DNA from: Paenibacillus antarcticus
GTDB taxonomy: Bacteria; Bacillota; Bacilli; Paenibacillales; Paenibacillaceae
DNA length: 64,000 nucleotides
Assembly: GCF_001637225.1 (NCBI RefSeq)
Contig: NZ_LVJI01000035.1
Location: 62,001-126,000 of the forward strand
Direction: 5' to 3'
The position numbers and the translations under genes are program-made. Below, in pieces: positions 7,541 to 16,609 of this stretch. The stretch's first letter is position 1. Each line of letters opens with the position of its first letter. The notes under the pieces are model-generated. The model had not been told where the DNA came from. It saw only the letters and a list, made by a program, of their open reading frames with translations, and did no database searches.

Positions 7541-8809
7541 ATGAGTCAAACAAAAAAGAAAATTCATTTCGCATGGTGGGTATTAGTAGGAATCGTTATT
7601 ATGGTCGGTCTTATGAAGGGCGGTATTAACTCAGCAGGGGGATTATTCTTAACACCTGTTACCGAGGATTTAGGCATTGGGATGGGAAGCTTGTCCCTGT
7701 ACTTTAGTATCTCGTCAATTGTTACAATGGTATTCTTGCCTATCGCAGGTAAATTGATGGGTAAATATGATATTAGAACGGTACTCATAGCGGGTACTAT
7801 TTTACAAGCGGGATCATTTGCAATGTTCGGTCTTATGAACTCCGTATGGGGTTGGTACTTGTTCTGTATCCCAATGTCTATTGGTTCGGTATTCGTGTGT
7901 CAAATGGCAGGTCCAGTACTGATCAATAACTGGTTTAAAAAGCACAATGGTTTAGCAATGGGTATTATGGCTGCTTCAGGTGGTTTGTTCGGAGCGATCC
8001 TTCAACCGATGGCAGGTAACCTTATTTCTAGCGAAGGCTGGAGATATACTTATATCTTCCTAGGTGTATTAGTTGCGGTTATTCTTATTCCGACGATCAT
8101 TCTAACACTTAGAATGGCTCCACAACAAAAAGGTTTACAACCACTTGGTATGGACGAAGTGAAGAGTGAGGATAAATCTACTGCTCCTAAAGGTATGGTA
8201 AATAAAGGTGTTACAGCAGCGATCGCAAGAAAATCATCTGCTTTCTATTTCTTGGTCCTATTCTTCTTCCTAATCACTTCTATCGGAAGTTTTGGTCAAT
8301 ATGTAGCGCCATACGCTATGAGTTTGGGTTATGATATCGCATTTGGTGGTACTGCAATGGGTGGATGGATGGTTGGTTCACTTATTGGATCACTCACGTT
8401 CGGATTCTTGACGGATAAAATTGGTGCAAAAAACACGGCAATGTTTGCAATGATTTTAGGATTAGTACCTGTTATCATGCTCGTAACGGTTGGTACTAAC
8501 AAAACGATGTTTGCATTAGCAATTGCTATTTATGGATTCGTAGTTGCATCTATCGCTACATTAGGGCCCCTACTTACATCAGCATTATTTGGTAATAAAG
8601 AATACAGTCAAATTTATTCAACTGCTGTCATGGGACTAGCTGTTGCCGGTATCGTTGCTCTACCAGCATACGGATTCATCTCTGATATCACAGGCAGTTA
8701 TACTTCTATTCTTTATGCAGTTGGCGTTATGTTGCTTATCAACGTTGTTGCAATTGCCTTTGCTTTCAAAGGTAAAAAGAAATTAGAACAAGCAGGTCAC
8801 TGGAACTAA
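7541..8809 (+). CDS. MFS transporter, OFA-like, tandem copy 1
   Basis: A 422-aa twelve-helix major facilitator protein. The N-terminus KKKIHFAWWVLVGI, the short polar region around residues 205-225 between helices 6 and 7, and helix-rich halves fit the monocarboxylate/oxalate-formate antiporter-like group of MFS. It is followed after a terminator by a paralogue of almost identical length and very similar sequence at 8922. The substrate is unknown; the upstream SDR hints at a small organic acid or alcohol. Confidence 0.85.
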   Translation: MSQTKKKIHFAWWVLVGIVIMVGLMKGGINSAGGLFLTPVTEDLGIGMGSLSLYFSISSIVTMVFLPIAGKLMGKYDIRTVLIAGTILQAGSFAMFGLMNSVWGWYLFCIPMSIGSVFVCQMAGPVLINNWFKKHNGLAMGIMAASGGLFGAILQPMAGNLISSEGWRYTYIFLGVLVAVILIPTIILTLRMAPQQKGLQPLGMDEVKSEDKSTAPKGMVNKGVTAAIARKSSAFYFLVLFFFLITSIGSFGQYVAPYAMSLGYDIAFGGTAMGGWMVGSLIGSLTFGFLTDKIGAKNTAMFAMILGLVPVIMLVTVGTNKTMFALAIAIYGFVVASIATLGPLLTSALFGNKEYSQIYSTAVMGLAVAGIVALPAYGFISDITGSYTSILYAVGVMLLINVVAIAFAFKGKKKLEQAGHWN

Positions 8810-8827
8810 AATAATCACTTATATAAC

Positions 8828-8864
8828 AAAAAAAGAGATGCCCCTCTGGGAATTCTCTTTTTTT
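8828..8864 (+). terminator. Intrinsic terminator between the tandem MFS genes
   Basis: AAAAAAAGAG pairs with CTCTTTTTTT around an inner CCC/GGG stem. Confidence 0.8.
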
Positions 8865-8921
8865 ATGCCAATTAAAGTTATTTATTAGTGCTTAAATATA
8901 AAAAAATGAGGCTTTCACAAA

Positions 8922-10187
8922 ATGAGTAAGCAAAAGAGAAAAATTCACTTTGCATGGTGGGTATTACTGGGTATAGCAATAATGGTAGGTCTAGCCAGAG
9001 GCGGTGTTATGACAGCAGGTGGCTTATTCTTAAGCCCAGTTACGGAAGACCTAGGTATTGGAATGGGAAGTTTGTCCTTATATTTCAGTATCTCTGCCAT
9101 TGTTACCATGATCTTTCTACCCTTCGCAGGTAAGTTAATGGCTACATTTAATATTAGAGTGATACTAATCTTAGGTGTTATTTTACAAGCTGGATCATTT
9201 GCTATGTTCGGACTTATGAACTCCGTATGGGGCTGGTACTTGTTCTGTATTCCAATGTCTATGGGTTCCGTCTTTGTCTGTCAAATGGCAGGCCCTATCC
9301 TGATTAATAACTGGTTTAAAAAGCATAACGGCTTGGCAATGGGTATTATGGTGGCTTCAGGAGGTTTATTCGGAGCGATCCTTCAACCTATGGCGGGTAA
9401 CTTAATCTCTAGCGAAGGTTGGAGATACACGTATATCTTCCTAGGCTTGTTAGTTATGATCATCGTGATTCCTACCGTATTGTTAACAATTAGAATGGCT
9501 CCACAACAAAAAGGTCTACAAGCATTAGGCAGTGAAGAAATAACCACAGATCAGCCTTCCACTACTCAAACAACAGTAGCTAAAGGTGTTACCGCATCTG
9601 TTGCACGCAAATCATCCGCATTTTTTGCACTGGTTATCTTCTTCGTCTGTATAACTGCGATTAGTAGTTTTAGTCAATACGTAGCCCCATTTGCCATGAG
9701 CGTAGGCTATGATGTATCATTTGCAGGTTCCGCAATGGGTGGATGGCAGATTGGTACTCTGTTTGGCGCTTTATCATTTGGTTTATTGACAGATAGAATT
9801 GGTGCCAAGAACACGGCAATCTGTGCGATGATTCTAGGACTAATACCTGTCATTATTCTTATAGCGGTTCCTTCCAACAAAACCATGTTCACGATTGCTA
9901 TTTGCATCTATGGATTCGTGGTTGCTTCGGTGGGTACTTTAGGTCCGCTACTTACAACGGCTTTATTCGGTAATAAAGAATACGGTCAAATCTATTCAAC
10001 TGCTGTTATGGGGTTAGCCGTTGCAGCTATGGTTGCTCTTCCTATTTACGGTTTTATTGCTGACACTACAGGTAGCTTTACCGTGATTTTATATGCGATT
10101 GCTGCTATGATGCTCATCAACATCTTAGCTGTAACGTATGCCTTTATAGGTAAGAAGAAATTAGAAGCAGCAGGATTATGGAATTAA
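8922..10187 (+). CDS. MFS transporter, OFA-like, tandem copy 2
   Basis: A 421-aa paralogue of the protein at 7541. Long stretches are identical, for example around NSVWGWYLFCIPMS and the NNWFKKHNGLAMGI segment. Differences concentrate in the N-terminal helices, the central hydrophilic loop (residues about 200-220) and helix 7. The two genes clearly arose by duplication. The gap between them contains a terminator, so copy 2 must have its own promoter or depend on read-through, which would allow separate regulation. Confidence 0.85.
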   Translation: MSKQKRKIHFAWWVLLGIAIMVGLARGGVMTAGGLFLSPVTEDLGIGMGSLSLYFSISAIVTMIFLPFAGKLMATFNIRVILILGVILQAGSFAMFGLMNSVWGWYLFCIPMSMGSVFVCQMAGPILINNWFKKHNGLAMGIMVASGGLFGAILQPMAGNLISSEGWRYTYIFLGLLVMIIVIPTVLLTIRMAPQQKGLQALGSEEITTDQPSTTQTTVAKGVTASVARKSSAFFALVIFFVCITAISSFSQYVAPFAMSVGYDVSFAGSAMGGWQIGTLFGALSFGLLTDRIGAKNTAICAMILGLIPVIILIAVPSNKTMFTIAICIYGFVVASVGTLGPLLTTALFGNKEYGQIYSTAVMGLAVAAMVALPIYGFIADTTGSFTVILYAIAAMMLINILAVTYAFIGKKKLEAAGLWN

Positions 10188-10211
10188 CCCTATCTAAAGC
10201 CACTTATAAAC

Positions 10212-10252
10212 AGCGCATGCCGATGGATCATCGACTATGCGCTATTTTTTTC
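10212..10252 (+). terminator. Intrinsic terminator after MFS copy 2
   Basis: AGCGCAT pairs with ATGCGCT, with an inner GATG/CATC stem, followed by ATTTTTTTC. Confidence 0.85.
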
Positions 10253-10408
10253 TTCTATTATAAATATGTTATATCATCAATGATTAAATGAATTAAGTTT
10301 TGGTATAACACTATACATTGTCAACATTGCTGTATACAATATATACTTATGAGAGTATTTCATAAATGATAATAATAGAATGATATAAAGAAACTGGAGG
10401 GCATGCCC

Positions 10409-10771
10409 GTGATCTTATTTGATGAACTTGGCGGACAGCAAGGCGTACGCAAATTAGTAGAGTCCTTTTACCCCAAGGTGTTGAAGGACCCTTTGTTAGC
10501 ACCATTATTTCCAAAGGACATTTCGACTACAATGGATAAGCAAGAAATGTTTCTAAGTCAGTTCTTTGGAGGACCTGATCTATATACATCCGAATTTGGA
10601 CACCCTAGAATGAGAGCGCGCCATATGCCCTTTAAGATTACGCCAATACACGCGGATGCATGGTTATCATGTATGAGCCAAGCACTCGAAGAAACGGTTG
10701 ATTCTGAACTCATTCGAGAAGCAGTCATTGAACGATTGAGGGTTTCCGCCTACTTTTTCGTTAATTCCTAA
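10409..10771 (+). CDS. Truncated haemoglobin, group II (YjbI-like)
   Basis: A 120-aa globin-fold protein. The proximal haem ligand is the His of RARHMPF, preceded by QFFGGPDLYT and followed by ADAWLSCM, all hallmarks of group II truncated haemoglobins such as Bacillus YjbI. Such proteins bind O2 or NO in the cytoplasm. I start at GTG 10409 because GGAGG at 10396-10400 has correct spacing to it; ATG 10403 lies only two bases after that site. It stands alone, with a terminator upstream and the RibF-like gene downstream. Confidence 0.88.
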   Translation: MILFDELGGQQGVRKLVESFYPKVLKDPLLAPLFPKDISTTMDKQEMFLSQFFGGPDLYTSEFGHPRMRARHMPFKITPIHADAWLSCMSQALEETVDSELIREAVIERLRVSAYFFVNS

Positions 10772-10845
10772 GATTTCTTAAGTGAGAGACTAATAAAGAG
10801 TGCTGTTCATGGATCACAATAAATAAGTAAAAGAAGGAATATAAT

Positions 10846-11784
10846 GTGGAGTATATTGAAATTACGTCCAAACCCCCAGAAGATTCAACACCTATAGTAT
10901 TAGTCATAGGCAAATTTGACGGCGTGCATAGAGGTCACTCACAGCTTTTACATACGGCATCTGAATTTCAAGATGGCATGTTAACTGTGATGAGTTTCTC
11001 GGAACATCCTTCTTGGATTGTGAAGAAGGACCCAGCGTATGACAAGTCACTTACACCGGTGCATCATAAAATGGAATTATTACAGAACGATGGCGTGAAG
11101 AGGTTCTATAACATTCATTTCACTAAAGATTATGCTCAAATTACGGCAAAAGAATTTGTGTTAGATCATTTAAGCAGATTGAACATTAAACACATCGTAG
11201 TTGGGGAAGGTTTCCACTTAGGGAAAGCACGAGAATCAGATACGCTTGATCTAATTAGACTTTGTAAACAAATAGGTATTCCAGTTACGGTGATTCCTCT
11301 ATTAAAAGAAGTTGGAGAAAAGATAGATAGTACCGCGATTCGATCGCTTATTAAGAATGGCGAGGTGGTAGCTGCTCAAGGTCTATTGGGTCGACCTTAT
11401 ACTGTGAGAGGAAACGTAATCCATGGTGAAGCCTTAGGCCGAACATTAGGGTTTCCAACGATCAATCTAGGAGGGGAAGTAGCTCAATATGTCCTCCCTA
11501 AACCGGGTGTGTACTTAGGTATTGCCGAGATCGTAAATGGCGATCATGGCCAGGAACGTCGGAATGCACTTATTAGTGCTGGTTACCGTCCTACGGTCGA
11601 AGGAGAAACATACTTAATTGAAGCCTACTTATTAGATTATTCTGGTGATTTGTACGAAAAAAAAGTATCGCTATCATTTGTTTCGTTTCTACGTGAAGAG
11701 ATTAAATTCTCTGACCTTGATGAGTTGGTAGAACAAATGAAGCTAGATGAACGTGATGCATTTGTATTTTTCGAAAATGTATGA
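10846..11784 (+). CDS. RibF-like riboflavin kinase / FAD synthetase
   Basis: A 312-aa two-domain protein. The N-terminal nucleotidyltransferase has IGKFDGVHRGH (21-31), VGEGFHLGK (about 119-127) and DSTAIRSLI (161-169). The C-terminal flavokinase domain has GRTLGFPTIN (198-207), YLIEAYLLDYSGDLY and the ending VSFLREEIKF. RibF makes FMN and FAD from riboflavin and ATP. It may be a second copy, because main ribF genes usually sit in a truB-rpsO cluster, which is absent here. GTG is the start, with AAGGA seven bases upstream. Confidence 0.85.
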   Translation: MEYIEITSKPPEDSTPIVLVIGKFDGVHRGHSQLLHTASEFQDGMLTVMSFSEHPSWIVKKDPAYDKSLTPVHHKMELLQNDGVKRFYNIHFTKDYAQITAKEFVLDHLSRLNIKHIVVGEGFHLGKARESDTLDLIRLCKQIGIPVTVIPLLKEVGEKIDSTAIRSLIKNGEVVAAQGLLGRPYTVRGNVIHGEALGRTLGFPTINLGGEVAQYVLPKPGVYLGIAEIVNGDHGQERRNALISAGYRPTVEGETYLIEAYLLDYSGDLYEKKVSLSFVSFLREEIKFSDLDELVEQMKLDERDAFVFFENV

Positions 11785-11827
11785 AGTCGGGGTGTAAAAT
11801 ATAACGTTTATCGGATGGTGATTATGA

Positions 11828-12475
11828 TTGACAATGTTAGATAAGAGGCAACTTTCGACGAGGGAATGTATTCTTCAACTCCTTAAAACGAAAGGTGAAT
11901 TAAGTACAAAAGATCTTACAGAAGAGTTAGGAATAACCGTTATGGCTGTCAGACGCCACATTCAATCGTTAGAAAGAGATAATCTGATTTCATCCAAGAC
12001 GATAAGGCAATCCATGGGTAGACCTACGGCTGTGTATTGTTTGACCGAACATTGTGATCGTTTCTTTCCGCGTAAATATCATACATTAACACTTGAATTA
12101 TTAGATGAACTCACTGATAGTTTTGGAGAACCAGCTATTGAACAGCTCTTTGAAGGGCGTAAAAATAAAATGGTTAAGAAATATGATACGAGTATGGAAG
12201 GTAAGAATCTTGAACATCGGGTCTCGACACTCGCAGAAATTCAGAACGACAACGGTTATATGGTCGAGTGGGAAAAGATTAATGATGAAGAATTTCTGTT
12301 AAAAGAACACAATTGCCCCATTGAGCAAGTGGCAACAAAGTATCAACATGCGTGCCTTTGTGAGTTGAAGTTGTTTGAATCTTTGCTAGGCGATGCAGAA
12401 GTTGAGAGAACGGAATGTCTTGCCAAGGGCGGACAACGATGCACTTATTTAATTAAAAAGAAAACAGAAAAATAA
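11828..12475 (+). CDS. DeoR/SufR-like winged-helix regulator with C-terminal Cys cluster
   Basis: A 215-aa regulator with an N-terminal winged helix (LSTKDLTEELGITVMAVRRHIQSLE, residues 25-49; wing GRPTAVYCLTE). The C-terminal half carries five Cys: 163, 176, 178, 197 and 205, in a pattern like that of SufR-type regulators, which bind an Fe-S cluster. The exact SufR spacing is not reproduced, so cluster binding is inference. TTG 11828 and ATG 11834 are both possible starts. It precedes trhO with a terminator overlapping its stop codon. Confidence 0.75.
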   Translation: MTMLDKRQLSTRECILQLLKTKGELSTKDLTEELGITVMAVRRHIQSLERDNLISSKTIRQSMGRPTAVYCLTEHCDRFFPRKYHTLTLELLDELTDSFGEPAIEQLFEGRKNKMVKKYDTSMEGKNLEHRVSTLAEIQNDNGYMVEWEKINDEEFLLKEHNCPIEQVATKYQHACLCELKLFESLLGDAEVERTECLAKGGQRCTYLIKKKTEK

Positions 12476-12507
12476 CAGTGAGATGTCGATGACATATCAC
12501 TGTTTTT
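12474..12507 (+). terminator. Terminator overlapping the SufR-like stop codon
   Basis: AACAGTGA-ATGTC pairs with GACAT-TCACTGTT followed by T5; the left arm begins inside the TAA stop. Confidence 0.85.
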
Positions 12508-12535
12508 AGGTATTAGATTGAAAGGTGGAAATATT

Positions 12536-13420
12536 GTGGATAAATATCAAATTTTGTTGTTCTATAAGTTCGTAGAGATCACTAATTCCGAGAAGGAAGC
12601 CGTGAATCATTTGGCATACTGCAAAAGCCTAGGGGTAAAGGGACGGATATTAATCGCAGATGAAGGCATAAACGGTACGATATCAGGAACTATAGAGCAA
12701 ACAGAGGCTTATATGCGAGAGATGCATAGTAATCCGCTGTATTCTGATATGGAATTTAAAATAGATCCGGCGGAGGAACATGCATTCAGAAAGATTTTTG
12801 TAAGACATAGAAAAGAATTAGTGACTCTGGAGTATAAGAACCCTATAAATCCTGCTGTCACAAGTGGAAAGCGATTGGATCCGATACAATTTCATGAGTA
12901 TCTACAAAGAGACGATGTCATCGTCGTTGATGGAAGAAATGATTACGAATATGATCTTGGACACTTCCGCAATGCGATCAAACCAGAGGTTGAAACGTTC
13001 AAAGAATTTCCTGATTGGATCAATGAGAATTTAAGTGAATTTAAGGATAGACCGATCTTGACGTATTGTACGGGTGGTATTCGTTGTGAGAAATTAACTA
13101 GCGTACTTCTTGATCAAGGTTTCACGGATGTCTACCAACTAGATGGCGGCATTGTAACTTATGGGAAAGACCCAGAAGTCGAAGGCAAATTGTTTGATGG
13201 TAAATGTTATGTATTTGACGAGCGTATGTCGGTAACGATCAACCATACGGATGAAGATACGCTGATAACGGCGTGTAAACATTGTCACAAACCTTCCGCG
13301 CATTATATTAACTGTACGAATAACGACTGTGATGCGCAGTACATTTGTTGCGAGGATTGCGAAGAGGAGATGCAAGGCTTCTGTTCGAGCGAATGTAAAG
13401 AGATTGAACACGCACTATAA
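12536..13420 (+). CDS. trhO: tRNA uridine(34) hydroxylase TrhO (YbfQ-type rhodanese)
   Basis: A 294-aa protein with an N-terminal acylphosphatase-like domain (GRILIADEGINGTISGT), a rhodanese domain whose catalytic loop is CTGGIRCEK, and a C-terminal Cys-rich zinc-binding-like tail (CKHCHK, CCEDC, CSSEC). This architecture defines TrhO/YbfQ/YceA, which hydroxylates uridine 34 of certain tRNAs using O2. GTG 12536 is preferred because AAAGGTGG lies just upstream; an in-frame TTG at 12518 precedes that site. It follows the SufR-like regulator after a terminator. Confidence 0.9.
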   Translation: MDKYQILLFYKFVEITNSEKEAVNHLAYCKSLGVKGRILIADEGINGTISGTIEQTEAYMREMHSNPLYSDMEFKIDPAEEHAFRKIFVRHRKELVTLEYKNPINPAVTSGKRLDPIQFHEYLQRDDVIVVDGRNDYEYDLGHFRNAIKPEVETFKEFPDWINENLSEFKDRPILTYCTGGIRCEKLTSVLLDQGFTDVYQLDGGIVTYGKDPEVEGKLFDGKCYVFDERMSVTINHTDEDTLITACKHCHKPSAHYINCTNNDCDAQYICCEDCEEEMQGFCSSECKEIEHAL

Positions 13421-13441
13421 GTAGATCATTCCATAGCGTGT

Positions 13442-13479
13442 AATAAGTCCCAAAGGGTGTTCCCTTTGGGGCTTATTTG
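13442..13479. terminator. Intrinsic terminator after trhO
   Basis: AATAAGTCCCAAAGGG pairs with CCCTTTGGGGCTTATT, loop TGTT. Confidence 0.9.
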
Positions 13480-13549
13480 AGTTCTGATGAATCGTTAATA
13501 CATCGTCTAATGCGGAAAGTTCAAACACCAATGAAGATGAATTAAACAT

Positions 13550-13608
13550 TATAACGTTATATTTACTTAGCTCATTGCCTGTGTTATTCTGAGTTCATTA
13601 GGCAATGA
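13550..13608. promoter_or_regulatory. Candidate operators of the amino-sugar-acid operon
   Basis: TATAACGTTATA (13550-13561) is a perfect palindrome. TCATTGCCT (13572-13580) and AGGCAATGA (13600-13608) form a perfect 9-bp inverted repeat 19 bases apart. Both lie 60-120 bp upstream of the first gene and may bind the GntR protein encoded in the operon. Confidence 0.5.
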
Positions 13609-13670
13609 ACGCTATGGATATGTGATATAGAAATAGAGTAAGTAGTTATGCCATTAAGGAGTGAGAGCGA

Positions 13671-14771
13671 GTGACAGACAGATTAGTGCTGCGCAATGCT
13701 AAGCTTGTCAATGAACAGCCTGTGGATATTGTCATTGAGAACGATAAGATTGTCGAAGTGACGAACCCGGGCGGAGCAACGGGTGTTGACGGTTATGACT
13801 GTTCGGGCTTATATGTTTCTAGCGGATGGATTGATATGCATGTACATGCGTTTCCAGCTTTTGATCCATATGGTGATGAGATTGATGAGATAGGTGTTAA
13901 GCAAGGGGTAACAACCATTATAGATGCAGGAAGTTGTGGCGCAGATCGAATAGCACATCTTCGGGCTAGTGGGGTTAAGGCACAGACGAATTTGTTCGCT
14001 ATGCTGAATATTTCCCACATTGGTCTCCTACAAGTGGATGAATTGTCCCGATTAGAATGGATTGATCTAGAGAAAGCAGCACAAGCCATTCTCGATAATC
14101 AGGATATTATCGTAGGATTGAAGGCGCGCATTAGCAAGAGCGTCGTTAAAGACACTGGGATTGAGCCACTTCGACTAGCTAGAATTCTAGCAGAGAAGAT
14201 GTCACTTCCGATTATGGTTCATATTGGTTCGGGACCCCCAAGAGTCCAAGATGTGTTGGCTTTGCTTGTAGAAGGGGATATCATAACTCATTATTTGAAT
14301 GGCAAGCCGAATAATCTGTTCGATGTGGATGGGCAGCCGCATCAAGAACTGTTAGATGCAGTTGAACGGGGCGTTCATCTTGATGTTGGACACGGAACGG
14401 CCAGTTTCTCATTCAAAGTAGCGGAAGCTGCGAAGCGTGCGGGTATCAGACCAAATACAATCAGTACGGATATTTATCGTGGTAATCGTGTGAATGGTCC
14501 GGTGTATAGTCTGTCGAGTGTGCTGACGAAGTTCCTTTACTTGGGCTACAGCTTGAAAGAGGTTATCGATACGGTGACAATTCATGCGGCGGAGTGGCTG
14601 AACAAGCCAGAGCTGGGACGCATTCAGCCTGGAGAAGCAGCTAATCTTACACTGTTTGCTGTCAATCAAGGGGCGGTTACGCTAACGGATTCCGAAGGTG
14701 AACAACGAATTGCAAATACCTATATTGAAGCAAAAGGAGCGATTGTGAATGGCACATTCATTAAATGCTAA
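13671..14771 (+). CDS. Amidohydrolase/deacetylase-family metallohydrolase (EF0837-like)
   Basis: A 366-aa metal-dependent amidohydrolase. Visible motifs are the HxH metal site in GWIDMHVHAF (residues 52-61), the putative carboxylated Lys in IVGLKARIS, the His of MVHIGSGPP, and TDIYRG for the final metal Asp. It resembles the deacetylase-like proteins linked with DgaE/DgaF homologues in Enterococcus-type operons. GTG start. The next gene overlaps its end by 23 bp, so translation is coupled. It may deacetylate an N-acetyl amino-sugar acid before the lyase step. Confidence 0.82.
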   Translation: MTDRLVLRNAKLVNEQPVDIVIENDKIVEVTNPGGATGVDGYDCSGLYVSSGWIDMHVHAFPAFDPYGDEIDEIGVKQGVTTIIDAGSCGADRIAHLRASGVKAQTNLFAMLNISHIGLLQVDELSRLEWIDLEKAAQAILDNQDIIVGLKARISKSVVKDTGIEPLRLARILAEKMSLPIMVHIGSGPPRVQDVLALLVEGDIITHYLNGKPNNLFDVDGQPHQELLDAVERGVHLDVGHGTASFSFKVAEAAKRAGIRPNTISTDIYRGNRVNGPVYSLSSVLTKFLYLGYSLKEVIDTVTIHAAEWLNKPELGRIQPGEAANLTLFAVNQGAVTLTDSEGEQRIANTYIEAKGAIVNGTFIKC

Positions 14772-15852
14772 ATATGGTCTGAAGCGGGTTATTAATGCAA
14801 GTGGACGTATGAGTATTCTGGGTGTCTCGGCACCGACGGATACGGTTATGGAAGCCATGAAGCAAGGTGGCCAACAGTATGTAGAAATTGCCGATTTGGT
14901 CGATAAAGCGGGAGATTACATAGCAAATATTCTAGGGTCGGAAGCAGCCGTTGTCGTTAATTCGGCATCCAGCGGAATCGCACTTTCTGTAGCGGCAATT
15001 GTGACGCAGGGGAACCGCCGCAGAAGTGAACGGCTTCATCAGGAGCCAATCGTGAAGAACGAGATCATCATGCTCAAGGGCCATAATGTTCAGTATGGAG
15101 CTCCTGTGGAAACCATGGTCTATTTGGGTGGTGGAAGAATCACTGAAGTAGGTTACGCCAATGAAGGGCGCAAGGAACATATTGAAGATGCTATTTCTGA
15201 GCATACGGCAGCTATTTTATATGTGAAGTCACATCATTGCGTACAGAAGAATATGATTTCCGTTGAAGAAGCATGGGAGATTGCGCAACGTCGTGGCGTT
15301 CCTCTTATTGTAGATGCCGCAGCAGAAGAAGATATCCGTAAGTATGTTCAGGTATCCGATCTGGCAATTTACAGTGGATCCAAAGCAATAGAAGGACCAA
15401 CGTCGGGTATCGTTGGCGGTAAACGCTGTTACATTGACTGGCTAAAGGTACAACTCCATGCGATCGGTCGCAGTATGAAAGTAGGCAAAGAGACTACTTT
15501 TGGATTGCTTCAGGCGTTGGATGAATATATGAACAAAGAAGATAAGAGTGAACAAGAAAAAGCATCATTGGAAGCATTAATGTCATTGTCTCAACATCCT
15601 GGTATTAAGGTATCTGTCGTGCAAGATGAAGCGGGTAGAGCTATCTACCGTGGTCGAATTCATATTGATTCGCAAGTCGCGGGTAAATCAGCTAAAGAAG
15701 TGAATGATCAGCTTCGTGATGGCAGTATTGCGATATATACCCGTGATTACGGTGTTCGGCAAGGATACTTTGACATCGATCCGCGTCCTTTACAAGGTGA
15801 TGATATTCAGGTTATTGCAACAACAATCCAAGAAATCGTAGGAGGTAATTAA
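14749..15852 (+). CDS. DgaE-like PLP-dependent ammonia-lyase (SelA-related)
   Basis: A 367-aa fold-type-I PLP enzyme of the SelA-related group that includes D-glucosaminate-6-phosphate ammonia-lyase DgaE. The start INASGRMSILGVS, NSASSGIALSVAAI (cofactor phosphate region), IVDAAAEED (Asp contacting the pyridine N), and the Schiff-base Lys in IYSGSKAIEGPTSG are visible. The reaction expected is elimination of ammonia from an amino-sugar acid to give a 2-keto-3-deoxy product for the aldolase encoded next. AAAGGAG precedes the ATG. Confidence 0.82.
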   Translation: MAHSLNAKYGLKRVINASGRMSILGVSAPTDTVMEAMKQGGQQYVEIADLVDKAGDYIANILGSEAAVVVNSASSGIALSVAAIVTQGNRRRSERLHQEPIVKNEIIMLKGHNVQYGAPVETMVYLGGGRITEVGYANEGRKEHIEDAISEHTAAILYVKSHHCVQKNMISVEEAWEIAQRRGVPLIVDAAAEEDIRKYVQVSDLAIYSGSKAIEGPTSGIVGGKRCYIDWLKVQLHAIGRSMKVGKETTFGLLQALDEYMNKEDKSEQEKASLEALMSLSQHPGIKVSVVQDEAGRAIYRGRIHIDSQVAGKSAKEVNDQLRDGSIAIYTRDYGVRQGYFDIDPRPLQGDDIQVIATTIQEIVGGN

Positions 15853-15853
15853 T

Positions 15854-16609
15854 ATGACTCAAATGGAAAAACGCCTTTATAAAAATCGTGTGGCACTTAA
15901 CGTACTGACAAATAGCATCCAGAATGCAAAGGAGATTTTTGATGCGGCAGAAGGGCATGTTGTGGTCGGCGTATTATCTAAGAGTTATCCCAATGCACAA
16001 GAAGCCGTCGTAGCGATGAAGGAGTATGGAGCAGCTATTGACGATGCTGTTTCGATCGGTCTTGGAGCAGGCGATAATCGTCAAGCATCAGTGGTTGCTG
16101 AAATTGCTAAGAGTTATGGGGGGACGCATATTAATCAAGTGTTCCCTGCTGTTGGAGCAACTCGTGCTAATCTTGAAGGTCGAGATAGCTGGGTTAACAG
16201 TCTTGTATCTCCAAGTGGACGTGTAGGTTATGTGAATATCTCTGCGGGACCCATTAGCGCAGCGCACACGGAACAAGCCATAGTTCCAGTGAAAGCAGCA
16301 ATTGCACTCGTACGCGATATGGGAGGGAATTCGCTAAAGTATTATCCGATGCAAGGTCTGAAGTTCGTAGACGAGTATCGTGCAGTGGCACAAGCTTGCG
16401 CAGAAGAGGGATTCGCGCTGGAACCGACGGGTAGCATTGATATGGATAATTTCGAGGAAATCCTGGAGATTGCTCTAGCAGCAGGTGTTCAGCAGGTGAT
16501 TCCGCACGTCTATTCTTCGATTATTGATAAAGAAACAGGGAGCACGAATATAGATGATGTGCGAGTATTATATGACATTGTGAAGAAACTGGTTGATAGC
16601 CATGGCTAA
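15854..16609 (+). CDS. KDGP aldolase family protein (DgaF-like)
   Basis: A 251-aa TIM-barrel protein of the DgaF/EF0839 type, expected to split 2-keto-3-deoxy-6-phosphogluconate into pyruvate and glyceraldehyde 3-phosphate. Diagnostic segments are VVGVLSKSYPNAQEAV, INQVFPAVGATRA, LKYYPMQGLKF and ALEPTGSIDMDNFEEIL. GGAGG nine bases before ATG 15854 is a strong ribosome site, one base after the stop of the preceding lyase. The gene overlaps the kinase by eight bases. The order lyase-aldolase-kinase supports a sugar-acid catabolic role. Confidence 0.85.
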   Translation: MTQMEKRLYKNRVALNVLTNSIQNAKEIFDAAEGHVVVGVLSKSYPNAQEAVVAMKEYGAAIDDAVSIGLGAGDNRQASVVAEIAKSYGGTHINQVFPAVGATRANLEGRDSWVNSLVSPSGRVGYVNISAGPISAAHTEQAIVPVKAAIALVRDMGGNSLKYYPMQGLKFVDEYRAVAQACAEEGFALEPTGSIDMDNFEEILEIALAAGVQQVIPHVYSSIIDKETGSTNIDDVRVLYDIVKKLVDSHG

